From Nematostella vectensis (lineage: Eukaryota > Cnidaria > Anthozoa > Actiniaria > Edwardsiidae), in NCBI RefSeq assembly GCF_932526225.1, contig NC_064043.1:3121501-3185500 (forward strand): a stretch of 64,000 bases of DNA, in the 5' to 3' direction. Position 1 is the first letter of the stretch. Each line of letters begins with the position of its first letter. The notes beneath the pieces are model-generated. The model worked only from the letters and a program-made list of their open reading frames with translations. It ran no database searches and was not told the origin of the DNA. The position numbers and the translations under genes are program-made. Positions 28,401-34,760 of the stretch are shown here, one piece after another.

Positions 28401-31400
28401 GCTTACCCTACTTACCATTGCAGCATTTAACGAATAATCTCGTGGGCGAGAAGGGGGTACCCTGTTTTCTAAACCCAGGGGGGTGGGGATGGGGGCTGAG
28501 ATGGGAGGGGGTAGTGGTTAACCTTACTTAACATTGCAGCATTCAACGACGAATCTCGTGGACGAGAAGGGGGGACACCTTACTTACCATTGCAGCATTC
28601 GACGAAGACCTTGGCGCATGGGTTGGTGATGGACGAGAAGAGTATGTTGAACGTAGAGCAGTTTGTGTTTGAAAACCGCGCCTTGATCCCTAGTTTACAA
28701 CAGTCACAACACTCCACATAGTCATCACCACCGATATGTGCTCGCCTCGGCATGCACGACTTGTCCTGGCTACAAAAAACGACATAAATATACACATAAA
28801 TATACACCTTACACAAGTCAACAGCCTAAATAATTTATCATGTTGTTAGTAATTATTGTAGTTATAATAATTCATTGAAAAAAGGGTAAACAGCAATACA
28901 CCGCACATTTGATTTAGAAATGACGAGGTGTGGAAAATGAAGTAAAAAAAAAAAAAATGAAGCAAATTTCCGTCCTGTTTTTAATGTGAGCTATTCCATT
29001 ACGTTTTAAAGTAACACGAACTAAGAATATTTGCGCGTGTATTAACCTCGCATGTATTAATGTCGCGTGTATTAGCCTTCGTGCATTAACATCGCGTATT
29101 TCGTATGTATTGCGTATTTCATTGGGTTCTTACTAGGCCGTGTGTTTGCCATGTGTGCAGCTCAACTCGTATGTATTGCGTATTGCGTTTTTACTATGCC
29201 GTGTGTTTGCCATGCGTGCAGCTCAACTCGTATGTATTGCGTATTGCGTCCTTACTATGCCGTGTGTTTGCCATGCGTGCAGCTCAACTTGTATGTATTG
29301 CGTATTGCGTTCTTACTATGCCGTGTGTTTGCAATGCGTGCAGCTCAACTTGTATGTATTGCGTATTGCGTTTTTACTATGCCGTGTGTTTGCAATGCGC
29401 GCAGCTCAACTCGTATGTATTGCGCATTGCGTTTTTACTATGCCGTGTGTTTGCCATGCGCGCAGCTCAACTCGTATGTATTGCGTATTGCGTTCTTACT
29501 ATGCCGTGTGTTTGCCATGCGTGCAGCTCAACTCGTATGTATTGCGTATTGCGTTCTTACTATGCCGTGTGTTTGCCATGCGTGCAGCTCAACTCGTATG
29601 TATTGCGTATTGCGTTCTTACTATGCCGTGTGTTTGCCATGCGCGCAGCTCAACTTCTGGATTTCCTTCATGCAACACATTCGCTCTGACCAGCGGCAGA
29701 TCATCCGCTCCATAGCTTTGAACTGGCTTCTCCTGTCAAGGTCGTCATGGTTACACACATCAGGGTCGCCCTTGGAGATGACTGCCTTGTGCATGCCCTT
29801 ACGACAGCAGCGGGGCGCCCATGTCTGCAGCCCTGCAAAGCGATCAATCAGAGGCTCAGTTAAACGTTTTGTAGTATATATGCAAGTGGCGCGCAATAGG
29901 TTGTCGTATGTTATCCGCGCGCGATAGCTTGTGGGATGTATGTTATCCGCGCACGATAGCTTGTGGGATGTATGTTATCCGCGCACGATAGCTTGTGGGA
30001 AGTATTTTATCCGCGCGCGAAAGCTTATGGGATGTATGTTAGCGGCGCGCGATAGCTTGTGGGATGTATGTTATCCGCGCGCGATAGCTTGTGGGATGTA
30101 TGTTATCCACGCGCGATATAGCTTGTGTGATGTATGTTATCCGCGCGCGATAGCTTGTGGGAAGTATGCTATCCGCGCGTGATAGCTTGTTGGATGTATG
30201 TTATCCGCGCGCGATATCTTGTGTGATGTATGTTATCCGCGCGCGATAGCTTGTGGGATGTATGTTATCCGCGCACGATAGCTTGTGGGATGTATGTTAT
30301 CCGCGCACGATAGCTTGTGGGATGTATGTTATCCGCGCACGATAGCTTGTGTGATGTATTTTATCTGCGCACGATAGCTTGTGGGAAGTATGTTATCCGC
30401 GCGCGAAAGCTTATGGGGATGTATGTTATCCGCGCACGATAGCTTGTGTGATGTATGTTATCCACGCGCGATATAGCTTGTGTGATGTATGTTATCCGCG
30501 CGCGATATAGCTTGTGTGATGTATGTTATCCTTGCGCGATATAGCTTGTGTGATGTATGTTATCCACGCGCGATATAGCTTGTGTGATGTATGTTATCCG
30601 CGCGCGATAGCTTGTGGGAAGTATGTTATCCGCGCGTGAAAGCTTATGGGATGTATGTTAGCGGCGCGCGATAGCTTGTGGGATGCATGTTAGCGACGCG
30701 CGATAGCTTGTAGGATGTATGTTATCCGCGCGCGATAGCTTGTGGGATGTATGTTATCCACGCGCAATATAGCTTGTGTGATGTATGTTATCCGCGCGCG
30801 ATAGCTTGTGGGAAGTATGTTATCCGCGCGCGAAAGTTTGTGGGATGTATGTTAGCGGCGCGCGATAGCTTGTGGGATGTATGTTAGCGGCGCGCAATAG
30901 CTTGTGTTATGTATGTTATCCGCGCGCGATAGCTTGTGGGAAGTATGCTATCCGCGGGCGATAGCTTGTTGGATGTATGTTATCCGCGCGCGATATCTTG
31001 TGTGATGTATGTTATCCGCGCGCGATAGCTTGTGGGATGTATGTTATCCGCGCGCGATAGCTTGTGGAAAGTATGTTATCCGCGCGCGAAAGTTTGTGGG
31101 ATGTATGCTAGCGGCGCGCGATAGCTTGTGGGATGTATGTTAGCGGCGCGCAATAGCTTGTGTTATGTATGTTATCCGCGCGCGATAGCTTGTGGGTTGT
31201 ATGTTATCCGCGGGCGATAGCTTGTGTGATGTATGTTATCCGCGCGCGATAGCTTGTGGGATGTATGTTATCCGCGCGCGATAGCTTGTGGGATGTATGT
31301 TATCCGCGCGCGATAGCTTGTGGGATGTATGTTAGCGGCGCGCGATAGCTTGTGGGATGTATGTTAGCGGCGCGCGATAGCTTGTGGGATGTATGTTAGC

Positions 31401-33474
31401 GGCGCGCGATAGCTTGTGGGATGTATGTTAGCGGCGCGCGATAGCTTGTGGGATGTATGTTAGCGGAGCGCAATAGCTTGTGGTCATACAAGTGGAGCGC
31501 AATAATTTAAGGGAAGTATGTAAGCGGTTTTTGAGGAACGCGCAATAGCATGTGGGTTGTATAGGGTATGCGTTGGATTGTGACATATCAAGTTCTTAAG
31601 GTATCAAAGTCTAACAACTAAGCTTTTATTCCAAGTTCTGTGCCACTCATTGAGCATTTCCGAGTATTTCCTGGTAAAATCAGATGTTTCCCTTTGCCAA
31701 AGCTACTTTTCCCTACGGTTTCTATTTGTTTTGATTGTCATTTTTGCATCCGACCCAAATGTTTTATTCGCATACATATTTTAGGAGACATCCTCCTCCT
31801 CGGGAACAAAGTGGAAGGGAGCCGATAAGTCACAGACTCTCACTTTATATCGTGACATGCTCAAGTATTTCCTGTTGATTATCCTCAACAACATGATCCG
31901 AGATTTGTGGCGCAAGCTTGAGTCTAGTCGCAAATGACAAGACAAGCAAATGATCATGTGATTAAGCCTCTTTCTCCATCCCTAAGTTGCTGTACATATT
32001 CATAAAAAGGTGATTTGACGTAGTATACAGAGTACCAGCGAACCAGAAACGTGTGAAAAGGTCCGGGATATCATTCTGATAACGCTCAGTAGATGTGGGT
32101 ACAATAACCTACACAAGGAACTACTGGGTGGGCGGTAAACACCTTTTTAATCTAGTAATATTATCGCCATGGCTTATGATAAATGTCTTTTTTCTGTTAA
32201 AACATTATTATCAGCTTAGATGGTTATGAAGAAAAGACAAAAATATTTCTTTAGTTTCTTCGTCGACTCTCCAATTCAGCCAAACACATATTACTAAGTG
32301 CTAAGTTTCCTTGTTTTTTTTTTATTTTATTACTGTTCTTATTATTTGCTGTTGAGTTTATTTTAAAATGTATTGAATTTCGCGCGATTGTCAGCATTAT
32401 TTGCTGTGACGAGAGCGAGAAGAGTGACAATACTAGAAGACTACTAGGGGCCCTCAGTGCTGACATCTCGCTATGTGACCTCTAAATTACAAATACAATT
32501 ACGATGTCGTACAAGTCTCAACGGCAGCGAATATCAGTGCTGCGCAAGCGAATTGCTATAGAGTTATGAGACCACGTTATGTAACGTGCTATTACCGTAA
32601 AATTACGAAAAGCTTGTTAAATTTGTAGCATCGTAAGAGTTCGTTAGAAACAAAAGTATATTGAAGTTCTAGGTGGGTCTTTAAAGTGCGAAGATGCGTG
32701 AAAAGTTATTGCATTAAGGGATCGCGATAAATCATACCTTAATAATGATAATATCGACATTTGCATTGTTTACATTCTCTCGTGCAATTTAATCTATAAG
32801 TCTTTAAACAGTTCTGAGGGATCCTTAAGTTTGAGTGCTTATTTTCCTGGGCATTTGTAGTTCGATACGAATGACTGTAGACTCCGCGATCAATCCGTCT
32901 AGGGGATCAAAAGTTCAGGTTATTTTAGCCTAAACCATGGGCTTGTCTGATAACAAATGCAATACTTCAAACTTTGTGGTTTCCTTTTCCGATACAAGAG
33001 CAGTAGACAGAACACCCTAGAATTTTCAGAGCGAACAAAACCCATTCACTAAAGGGGTTCTTAAAAGAGCCACTTAGAGACTCGACTAGCCGCTCTATTG
33101 GCTAGCTCCCATTTTATATTACTCGCATCTAAGTGTTAGATAGTTTAGTAAAAAAAATGACGCGTTGTTTGAACAAAACTAAAATGTTACGATGAATTAA
33201 CGCGTCCAGTCGAGGATCCTCAATGGAAGCGTGCGCTTGTTAAATGCAATATCATTTAAGTAACTTACAACTATTAAAGGTATGTGTTTGGTTTGGAGCT
33301 TTGTATGACCGCGTTCCATGCATCACATTAGCTCACTATTGATCACTAATGATGGTATTACGGGCAAACTGAGGATAAGCTCCCGCAATTTGTGGTCAGA
33401 GGATCCTTACCTTGACAAAACCCGACCCAAAACGCACAGAAGAAGACGAGAATCAGGCAGTGATGCGACGCCAT
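1356..33474 (-). CDS. FBLN1: fibulin-1-like extracellular matrix glycoprotein gene, 24 exons found, 3' end outside window
   Basis: Exons in transcript order: 33474-33411, 29832-29622, 28769-28588, 28207-28010, 25972-25832, 25114-24992, 24487-24353, 23677-23552, 23322-23191, 22666-22541, 22311-22180, 20085-19960, 18380-18243, 17601-17470, 17199-17074, 13563-13426, 12567-12436, 7749-7666, 7203-7075, 6710-6591, 5806-5684, 5438-5298, 3360-3231, 1495-1356. All have AG/GT borders and joining phases, giving about 3.2 kb (roughly 1,076 codons). Order of domains: signal peptide, anaphylatoxin-like CC motifs, a Pro-rich linker with one plain EGF, 13 cbEGF modules, a FOLN-like module, 5 cbEGF modules, and the start of the fibulin C-terminal domain. 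Vertebrate fibulin-1 has the same plan with nine EGF modules, so this protein has about twice as many. It should be secreted and act in calcium-dependent matrix assembly. The last four cbEGF exons resemble the end of vertebrate fibulin-1 most closely. Orthology is inferred from architecture; hemicentin or another fibulin is less likely because of the anaphylatoxin N-terminus. Confidence 0.85.
2100..2185 (-). repeat. tRNA-like sequence (SINE head or tRNA pseudogene)
   Basis: On the minus strand a degenerate A-box-like GGTGATTCAGCGGATG is followed about 45 nt later by a B-box-like GAGTTCGATACTC. The acceptor stem does not close convincingly, so I do not call a functional tRNA. Confidence 0.35.
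2467..2590. repeat. 24-26-bp tandem repeat
   Basis: About five imperfect copies of an A/T-rich unit containing CCAAAGATAACAAA. Intronic to the fibulin-like gene. Confidence 0.85.
2698..3224. repeat. 25-bp minisatellite, ~21 copies
   Basis: Units built on GTAAGGGGACCTTTGTGC plus TGTATAT. The array ends next to the donor of exon 23. Confidence 0.95.
3231..3360 (-). CDS. FBLN1: fibulin exon 23: last cbEGF module
   Basis: DIDECTETPNIC, then TVCRNAFGYYRC. Donor GTATGT at 3230-3225, phase 1 in and phase 2 out. The change of phase marks the passage from EGF modules to the C-terminal module, as in fibulin-1. Confidence 0.85.
3811..4125. repeat. 55-bp minisatellite, ~5.7 copies
   Basis: Nearly identical units containing CTAGTAAGCCATCCCATAGA. 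It passes directly into the 30-bp array. Confidence 0.95.
4126..5223. repeat. 30-bp minisatellite, ~36 copies
   Basis: Units contain CTGACTACATCCCTTGCCAC. Long open frames here (KGVARDVVRV repeated) are by-products of the 30-bp period and lie in a fibulin intron. Confidence 0.95.
5298..5438 (-). CDS. FBLN1: fibulin exon 22: cbEGF module
   Basis: DIDECRGQQYSSVG, CQYQCLNSPGSYRCTCPAGY. Donor GTACGT; phase 1-1. The calcium-binding D-x-D-E and the conserved aromatic/Gly pattern (NSPGSYRC) are intact. Confidence 0.88.
5684..5806 (-). CDS. FBLN1: fibulin exon 21: cbEGF module
   Basis: DIDECSLPNPPCQHEC, RYGSYQCYCKDGYTL. Donor GTAAGC; phase 1-1. Its acceptor and first ~30 nt are re-used as the unit of the adjoining 98-bp tandem array. 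Confidence 0.88.
5775..6415. repeat. 98-bp tandem array carrying the exon 21 splice acceptor, ~6.5 copies
   Basis: Units start at 5775, 5873, 5971, 6069, 6167, 6265 and 6363. Each contains GTCTATATCTACAATAGG, which on the minus strand is the acceptor plus the DIDEC codons of exon 21. Only the most 3' copy (5806) runs on into a complete exon. Confidence 0.92.
6591..6710 (-). CDS. FBLN1: fibulin exon 20: cbEGF module
   Basis: DRDECRIGVVCAHEC, TNTPGSFICSCRRGFKLEP. Donor GTAAGC; phase 1-1. The second residue is Arg instead of Ile or Val; the calcium-ligand Asp and Glu are retained. Confidence 0.87.
6797..7063. mobile_element. MITE-like element with terminal inverted repeats and long G/C runs
   Basis: The left end has GTTCCAGAAAATATC and the right end the inverse GATATTTTCTGGAAC. 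Between them are a C run, two GGAAATTCC-containing blocks and an 18+ base G run. There is no coding capacity. It sits in the intron about 12 bp from the donor of exon 19. Confidence 0.7.
7075..7203 (-). CDS. FBLN1: fibulin exon 19: cbEGF module
   Basis: DINECVEKPNAC, CINRLGHYICQCPPGYERD. Donor GTATAG, a weak consensus, lies only about 12 bp from a MITE-like insertion. Phase 1-1. Confidence 0.86.
7666..7749 (-). CDS. FBLN1: fibulin exon 18: FOLN/follistatin-like four-cysteine module
   Basis: A small 84-nt exon with acceptor CTACAG and donor GTAATA, phase 1-1. It encodes DNPCSSDRFRC, FKCVVKNGSPTCEG: four cysteines spaced as in FOLN (follistatin N-terminal-like) modules. It is tied to this gene by phase. 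Exon 17 ends in T rather than the usual G, so joining it to exon 19 directly would replace the first calcium ligand Asp by Tyr, whereas this exon ends in G and restores Asp. I know no such module in vertebrate fibulin-1. Confidence 0.6.
7825..8060. repeat. 65-bp tandem repeat, ~3.5 copies
   Basis: Copies begin at 7825, 7890 and 7955 (CTACTTCAACGGGAATTT); the last is degraded. Confidence 0.85.
8061..9206. other. no gene seen; probable upstream region of the LMO gene
   Basis: A/T-rich sequence without convincing coding frames. A 103-codon minus-strand frame at 8407-8718 has no recognisable motif. Because it ends where the LMO first exon begins, it probably holds that gene's promoter, which is inference only. 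Confidence 0.4.
9207..11017 (+). CDS. LMO: LIM-only (LMO) transcription cofactor, nested in a fibulin intron
   Basis: Predicted exons: 9207-9210 (ATGG before donor GTAAGA), 10459-10675, 10753-11017; 161 codons. The phases fit: G plus CT makes GCT, giving MAATKVAFLDIPVERRLC. LIM domain 1 has LCRSC, YWHEGC, LKCECC and LCKRDY; LIM domain 2 has VCSHC, YHIEC, FGCQRC and LCLDRC. The two modules are separated by RLFGIPG, as in LMO1/2/3, and ELVMRARNNAYHIECF is LMO-like. LMO proteins are nuclear adaptors that bridge LDB and bHLH/GATA factors without binding DNA. The last zinc ligand of LIM2 is atypical (C-L-D-R-C instead of C-x2-D). The intron between the LIM exons is only 77 bp. The four-base first coding exon is a splice-based prediction; the LIM exons are secure. 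Residual doubt concerns which LMO paralogue this is. Confidence 0.85.
11018..11636 (+). other. LMO 3' UTR/flank; nothing else seen
   Basis: Follows the LMO stop codon directly. No coding frame, repeat or RNA gene could be supported. Confidence 0.4.
11637..11938. repeat. 34-bp minisatellite, ~9 copies
   Basis: Nearly perfect units containing TATATTGTGCGTAGGGGTTA; one copy is a base shorter. Confidence 0.95.
12292..12427. repeat. 27-bp tandem repeat, 5 copies
   Basis: Units of the type GTGACCACGGTAGCGCGCGT plus TGTCAAG, ending 8 bp from the exon 17 donor. Confidence 0.9.
12436..12567 (-). CDS. FBLN1: fibulin exon 17: cbEGF module
   Basis: DINECTGDGKVC, CVNRVGGFTCQPMPCPSGY. Donor GTAAGT; phase 1-1. 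The last base is T, unlike the G of the other cbEGF exons, which makes sense only if exon 18 follows. Confidence 0.86.
13426..13563 (-). CDS. FBLN1: fibulin exon 16: cbEGF module
   Basis: DIDECREGLARC, LAGGYRCEGVAIRCQQGFEP. Length 138 nt, donor GTGAGA. Closest in sequence to exon 13, sharing AI[KR]C-x2-G-[FY]-EP-x-NG. Confidence 0.87.
13610..14010. repeat. 32-bp minisatellite, ~12 copies
   Basis: Units contain GAGAGAAATGCGCGAGAGGA and TGATGATCCCGT. Lies on the acceptor side of exon 16. Confidence 0.95.
14270..16046. repeat. 22-bp minisatellite, ~80 copies
   Basis: Units of GGGGTACGTCCCTCCCACCG plus AA with point variants and a few deleted copies. Open on both strands because of sequence bias; there is no gene. 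Confidence 0.97.
16061..17007. repeat. 58-bp minisatellite, ~16 copies
   Basis: Very homogeneous units (GCATCGATATAACATTAGCA...), with scattered C/T and T/G variants, ending about 65 bp from the exon 15 donor. Confidence 0.97.
17074..17199 (-). CDS. FBLN1: fibulin exon 15: cbEGF module
   Basis: DIDECASGIARC, NVEGAYRCVTCRTGYRF. 126 nt, donor GTGAAT, phase 1-1. Closest to exon 12. Confidence 0.87.
17470..17601 (-). CDS. FBLN1: fibulin exon 14: cbEGF module
   Basis: DVDECSSGLARCPSGQSC, NTEGSYSCLPIGCSPGFEF. 132 nt, phase 1-1. A broken copy of its first part lies in the intron at 17731-17781. Confidence 0.87.
17731..17781 (-). pseudogene. broken partial copy of fibulin exon 14
   Basis: On the minus strand it repeats the acceptor and the CGCCAGGTGTCCTAGCGGCC portion of exon 14, with the DVDEC codons disrupted and no donor. 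Flanked by further copies of CCACAGGGTGACCA-type intronic sequence. Confidence 0.65.
18243..18380 (-). CDS. FBLN1: fibulin exon 13: cbEGF module
   Basis: DIDECTEGSYPCAADQTC, NVFGSYRCQASAIKCSRGY. 138 nt, donor GTAAGG, phase 1-1. Confidence 0.87.
   Translation of the reverse strand: MLMSVLRGAIHAQRTRLVRMCSGHTDARRLQSSAAAATSLKTADA
18462..19915. repeat. 16-bp minisatellite, ~90 copies
   Basis: Unit GTATCTACCGAGCCGT. Because 16 is not a multiple of three, all plus-strand frames stay open for hundreds of codons without being genes. Confidence 0.97.
19960..20085 (-). CDS. FBLN1: fibulin exon 12: cbEGF module
   Basis: DVNECSTGAARCQANAYC, NTDGSYRCVTCPSGTRV. 126 nt, donor GTAAGT, phase 1-1. Confidence 0.88.
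20108..20391 (+). mobile_element. tRNA-derived SINE
   Basis: A-box-like GTGCAGTTGACAGAGCG and B-box GGGTTCGATATCC (about 20171), followed by a non-tRNA body (TTTTCTCCGGGTTCTCCG...). The body and its CGACTCGACCACG...AATTCAGC tail are shared with the copy at 27533-27826. Confidence 0.8.
20834..21942. repeat. 32-bp minisatellite, ~35 copies
   Basis: Units contain CCAGCAGGCGTCCCTGGTCA; variants CC/TA and G/C at fixed positions recur in blocks. Confidence 0.97.
22000..22230. repeat. direct duplication covering the 3' end and donor of fibulin exon 11
   Basis: Two ~110-bp copies starting GCATGCGAGTTCCATTATCC. The distal copy carries GGAGAGT where the functional exon has GGTGAGT, so its splice donor is destroyed. 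Confidence 0.8.
22180..22311 (-). CDS. FBLN1: fibulin exon 11: cbEGF module
   Basis: DIDECTNANICASGSRC, NTDGSYKCVQIPCGPGKT. 132 nt, donor GTGAGT. Paralogue of exon 9 at an exact 1,011-bp offset. A damaged copy of its 3' end lies at about 22045-22110. Confidence 0.86.
22541..22666 (-). CDS. FBLN1: fibulin exon 10: cbEGF module
   Basis: DIDECATGQARCPPTARC, NTDGSYRCAPCPAGTRA. 126 nt, donor GTGAGT. Paralogue of exon 8 at the same 1,011-bp offset. Confidence 0.88.
23191..23322 (-). CDS. FBLN1: fibulin exon 9: cbEGF module
   Basis: DIDECVNGNICGSGSRC, NTEGSYKCVQMSCGPGKT. 132 nt, donor GTGAGT, phase 1-1. Confidence 0.87.
23552..23677 (-). CDS. FBLN1: fibulin exon 8: cbEGF module
   Basis: DIDECATGQARCPPTTRC, NADGSYRCVPCPAGRKL. 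126 nt, donor GTAAGA, phase 1-1. Confidence 0.88.
23755..24340. repeat. 22-bp tandem repeat with 43-bp higher-order units
   Basis: CGAGTACTCACCGGACTAGT-type units; the right half alternates with a second variant containing TCCATTAGTCACCGG. Confidence 0.9.
24353..24487 (-). CDS. FBLN1: fibulin exon 7: cbEGF module
   Basis: DVDECATGIAFCPPGNVC, NLPGTYICSSPNTCPAGKE. 135 nt, donor GTAAGC, phase 1-1. Confidence 0.86.
24549..24872. repeat. 32-bp minisatellite, ~10 copies
   Basis: Units GGTCAAAAAGGAACTGTACG plus CGGAAGACCGCT; next to the exon 7 acceptor. Confidence 0.95.
24992..25114 (-). CDS. FBLN1: fibulin exon 6: cbEGF module
   Basis: DINECATGQVTCGDGQIC, NTKGSYRCICKRGYKAEG. 123 nt, donor GTGAGC, phase 1-1. 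Confidence 0.87.
25200..25395. repeat. 22-bp minisatellite, ~9 copies
   Basis: GCGTGTAATTGCGTGTTCGA plus GT, with variants. Confidence 0.9.
25556..25750. repeat. low-complexity GTGTTGTGTC tract
   Basis: Irregular 5-10-bp GT-rich repeats; no stable unit. Confidence 0.9.
25832..25972 (-). CDS. FBLN1: fibulin exon 5: first cbEGF module
   Basis: DVNECRRNPCSRSQRC, NTRGSYRCVAGSDIKNPCDE. Donor GTAGGT chosen over GTAATG four bases on, because it keeps phase 1. Its acceptor and first codons are the seed of the 39-bp array. Confidence 0.85.
25955..26295. repeat. 39-bp array carrying the exon 5 splice acceptor, ~8.5 copies
   Basis: Each unit contains CATTCACATCTACACAAAGG. On the minus strand this is the acceptor TGTGTAG followed by the DVNE codons of exon 5. 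Further copies appear at 27435-27475 and 27836-27975, beyond two insertions. Confidence 0.93.
26307..27428. mobile_element. non-autonomous DNA transposon, 1.1 kb, with ~75-bp terminal inverted repeats
   Basis: Ends CAAGAGACCATGAT and ATCATGGTCTCTTG are inverted and the similarity continues inward for about 75 bp (GAGAACGAATCCCCC, GAAAGCTATTTTT). The 7 bp GTGAGAA occur on both sides (26300-26306 and 27429-27435). As the host is a tandem array, the exact duplication length is uncertain. No open frame. Confidence 0.8.
27533..27826 (-). mobile_element. tRNA-derived SINE
   Basis: Minus-strand head GGTGGCGCAGTTGGCAGAGC with B-box GGGTTCGATTCCC; same body and tail as the SINE at 20108. It sits between two remnants of the 39-bp array. 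Confidence 0.83.
28010..28207 (-). CDS. FBLN1: fibulin exon 4: Pro-rich linker plus first EGF module
   Basis: VTPAPPLGTLPPPGTRPPPP leads into CAKLNCQHICRESNNG, MCYCRRGFSLTNDKESC. There is no D-x-D-E motif, so this is a non-calcium EGF, as is the first EGF of vertebrate fibulin-1. Acceptor TGCAG, donor GTAGGT, phase 1-1. Confidence 0.82.
28403..28575. repeat. two decayed copies of the 3' end and donor of fibulin exon 3
   Basis: Copies at about 28403-28455 and 28519-28575 repeat CTTACCATTGCAGCATT and the following intronic ACGAGAAGGGG. The first keeps a GTAAGT donor; the second has lost it. Confidence 0.7.
28588..28769 (-). CDS. FBLN1: fibulin exon 3: anaphylatoxin-like segment
   Basis: Cysteine pairs in ECCDCCKLGIKARF and AKVFVECCNG, with single Cys between, fit the anaphylatoxin-like (CC-x-C-x-CC) repeats at the N-terminus of fibulin-1. 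Phase 2 in, 1 out; donor GTAAGT. Confidence 0.75.
29115..29655. repeat. 61-bp array carrying the exon 2 splice donor, ~9 copies
   Basis: Each unit contains GCGTTCTTACTATGCCGTGT, on the minus strand the exon end GGCATA plus donor GTAAGAACGC. The genuine exon 2 is the right-most copy. Confidence 0.93.
29622..29832 (-). CDS. FBLN1: fibulin exon 2: anaphylatoxin-like segment
   Basis: APRCCRKGMHKAVISKGD, DVCNHDDLDRR, CRWSERMCCMKEIQ: an anaphylatoxin-like CC...C...CC pattern. Phase 1 in; the donor GTAAGA overlaps an in-frame TAG and leaves phase 2, matching exon 3. This donor is the repeated core of the 61-bp array at 29115-29655. Confidence 0.75.
29905..31475. repeat. 32-bp minisatellite, ~49 copies
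   Basis: Units GATAGCTTGTGGGATGTATG plus TTATCCGCGCGC; CpG/GC-alternating part is Z-DNA-prone. In the first fibulin intron. Confidence 0.97.
31476..33410. other. first fibulin intron, remainder; nothing supported
   Basis: No exon with correct phase, repeat array or RNA gene could be recognised. Confidence 0.4.
33411..33474 (-). CDS. FBLN1: fibulin exon 1: start codon and signal peptide
   Basis: ATG at 33474 followed by SHHCLILVFFCAFWVGFCQ, a clear secretory signal peptide, then donor GTAAGG at 33410-33405. Phase 1 out joins exon 2 (GLQTWAPRCC) in frame. The next ATG upstream in the same frame would put a poorly hydrophobic stretch first, so this start is preferred. An ETS-type ACCGGAAGT lies about 220 bp upstream (33693-33701). 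Confidence 0.75.
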
Positions 33475-34059
33475 TATCCCAAGAGTGTTGTTAATCACCG
33501 ACGGCACACGCGTGCGTGCGTAAGCTAAGGCTACGAGATGAATTCCTCCAGTGCAGATAACATGCGCTGTCAATCGATACTCCCGCATATGAAATCCGAT
33601 ATACACATTGGGCGGGAATGAGGGCACTCGGGTCGCTTCCTCTAATGCTGCTGCGCGTGTGACAGAATTTGCTGTTCAATCTTATCGCGGGCACCGGAAG
33701 TGAGTGGCTTCTGATGAATAACGCATAAGCTTTTATGCCTATCTGAGCAAATATAATGCAATCACGGTCCTAGCGAGGATAAGACATTTTCTCGGGCGCA
33801 CCCATAGACTAGCTGCCTACTCCAACCCTCCACTGTTGAAATAACACGGAGGGTGGTATAGTTTTCTTTCAAGTTTAGATCACGCAGTCTCTCGCCACTG
33901 TCACGCAACCTCTGTCACGCAATGCGCTTGTACTTATAAGGATACAAGACGAGGGATGATACTTATAGAGCCATAATGACAATACATAAATGCTTGGCTA
34001 GAAAGCGCGAACACAAAGCTCCCGGAAATTCTTTCACGCGCGCATCAGCATTAGAGGCG

Positions 34060-34760
34060 TGGTGCTCGAGTTACTGAGTTCGAGTTATCTGAGTTCTAGT
34101 TAGAGGGGTGCTCGAGTTATCTGAGTTCGAGTTAGCGGGGAGTTCAAGTTATCTGAGTTCGAGTGAGCGGGGAGTTCGAGTTACTGAGTTCGAGTTAGCG
34201 GGGTGCGCGAGTCATCTGAGTTGGAGTTAGCGGGGTACTTGAGTTATCTGAGTTCGAGTTAGCGGGGAGTTCGAGTTATCTCAGTTCGAGTTAGCGGGGA
34301 GAGTTCGAGTTAATGAGTTCGAGTTAGCGGGGTGCTCGAATTATCTGTGTTCGAGTTAGCGGGGTGCTCGAGTTATCTGAGTTCGAGTTATCGGGGTGCT
34401 CGAGTTATCTGAGTATAAGTTAGCGGGGTGCTCGAGTTATCTGAGTTCGAGTTATCGGGGTGCTCGAGTTATCTGGGTTCGAGTTTGCGTGGTGCTCGAG
34501 TTATCTAAAAATGAGTTAGCGGGGTGCTCGGGTTATCTGAGTTCGATTTATTGGGGTGCTCGAGTTATCTGAGTTCGAGTTTGCGGGGTGCTCGAGTTAT
34601 CTAAGTATGAGTTAGCGGGGTGCTCGGGTTATCTGAGTTCGAGTTAGCGGGGTGCTCAAGATATCTGAGTTCGAGTTAGCGGGGTGCTCGAATTATCTAA
34701 GTTCGATTTAGAGGGAGGTTCTTGTCATCCGAGTTCGAATTAGCGGGAAGTTCAAGTTAC
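34060..34760. repeat. 32-bp minisatellite, ~22 copies
   Basis: GAGTTCGAGTTAGCGGGGTG plus CTCGAGTTATCT with many variants; upstream of fibulin exon 1. Confidence 0.95.

Noticed and set aside
29105-29927. Open frames of 191-261 codons on the plus strand
   Set aside because: Antisense to the 61-bp array and to fibulin exon 2; no independent support.
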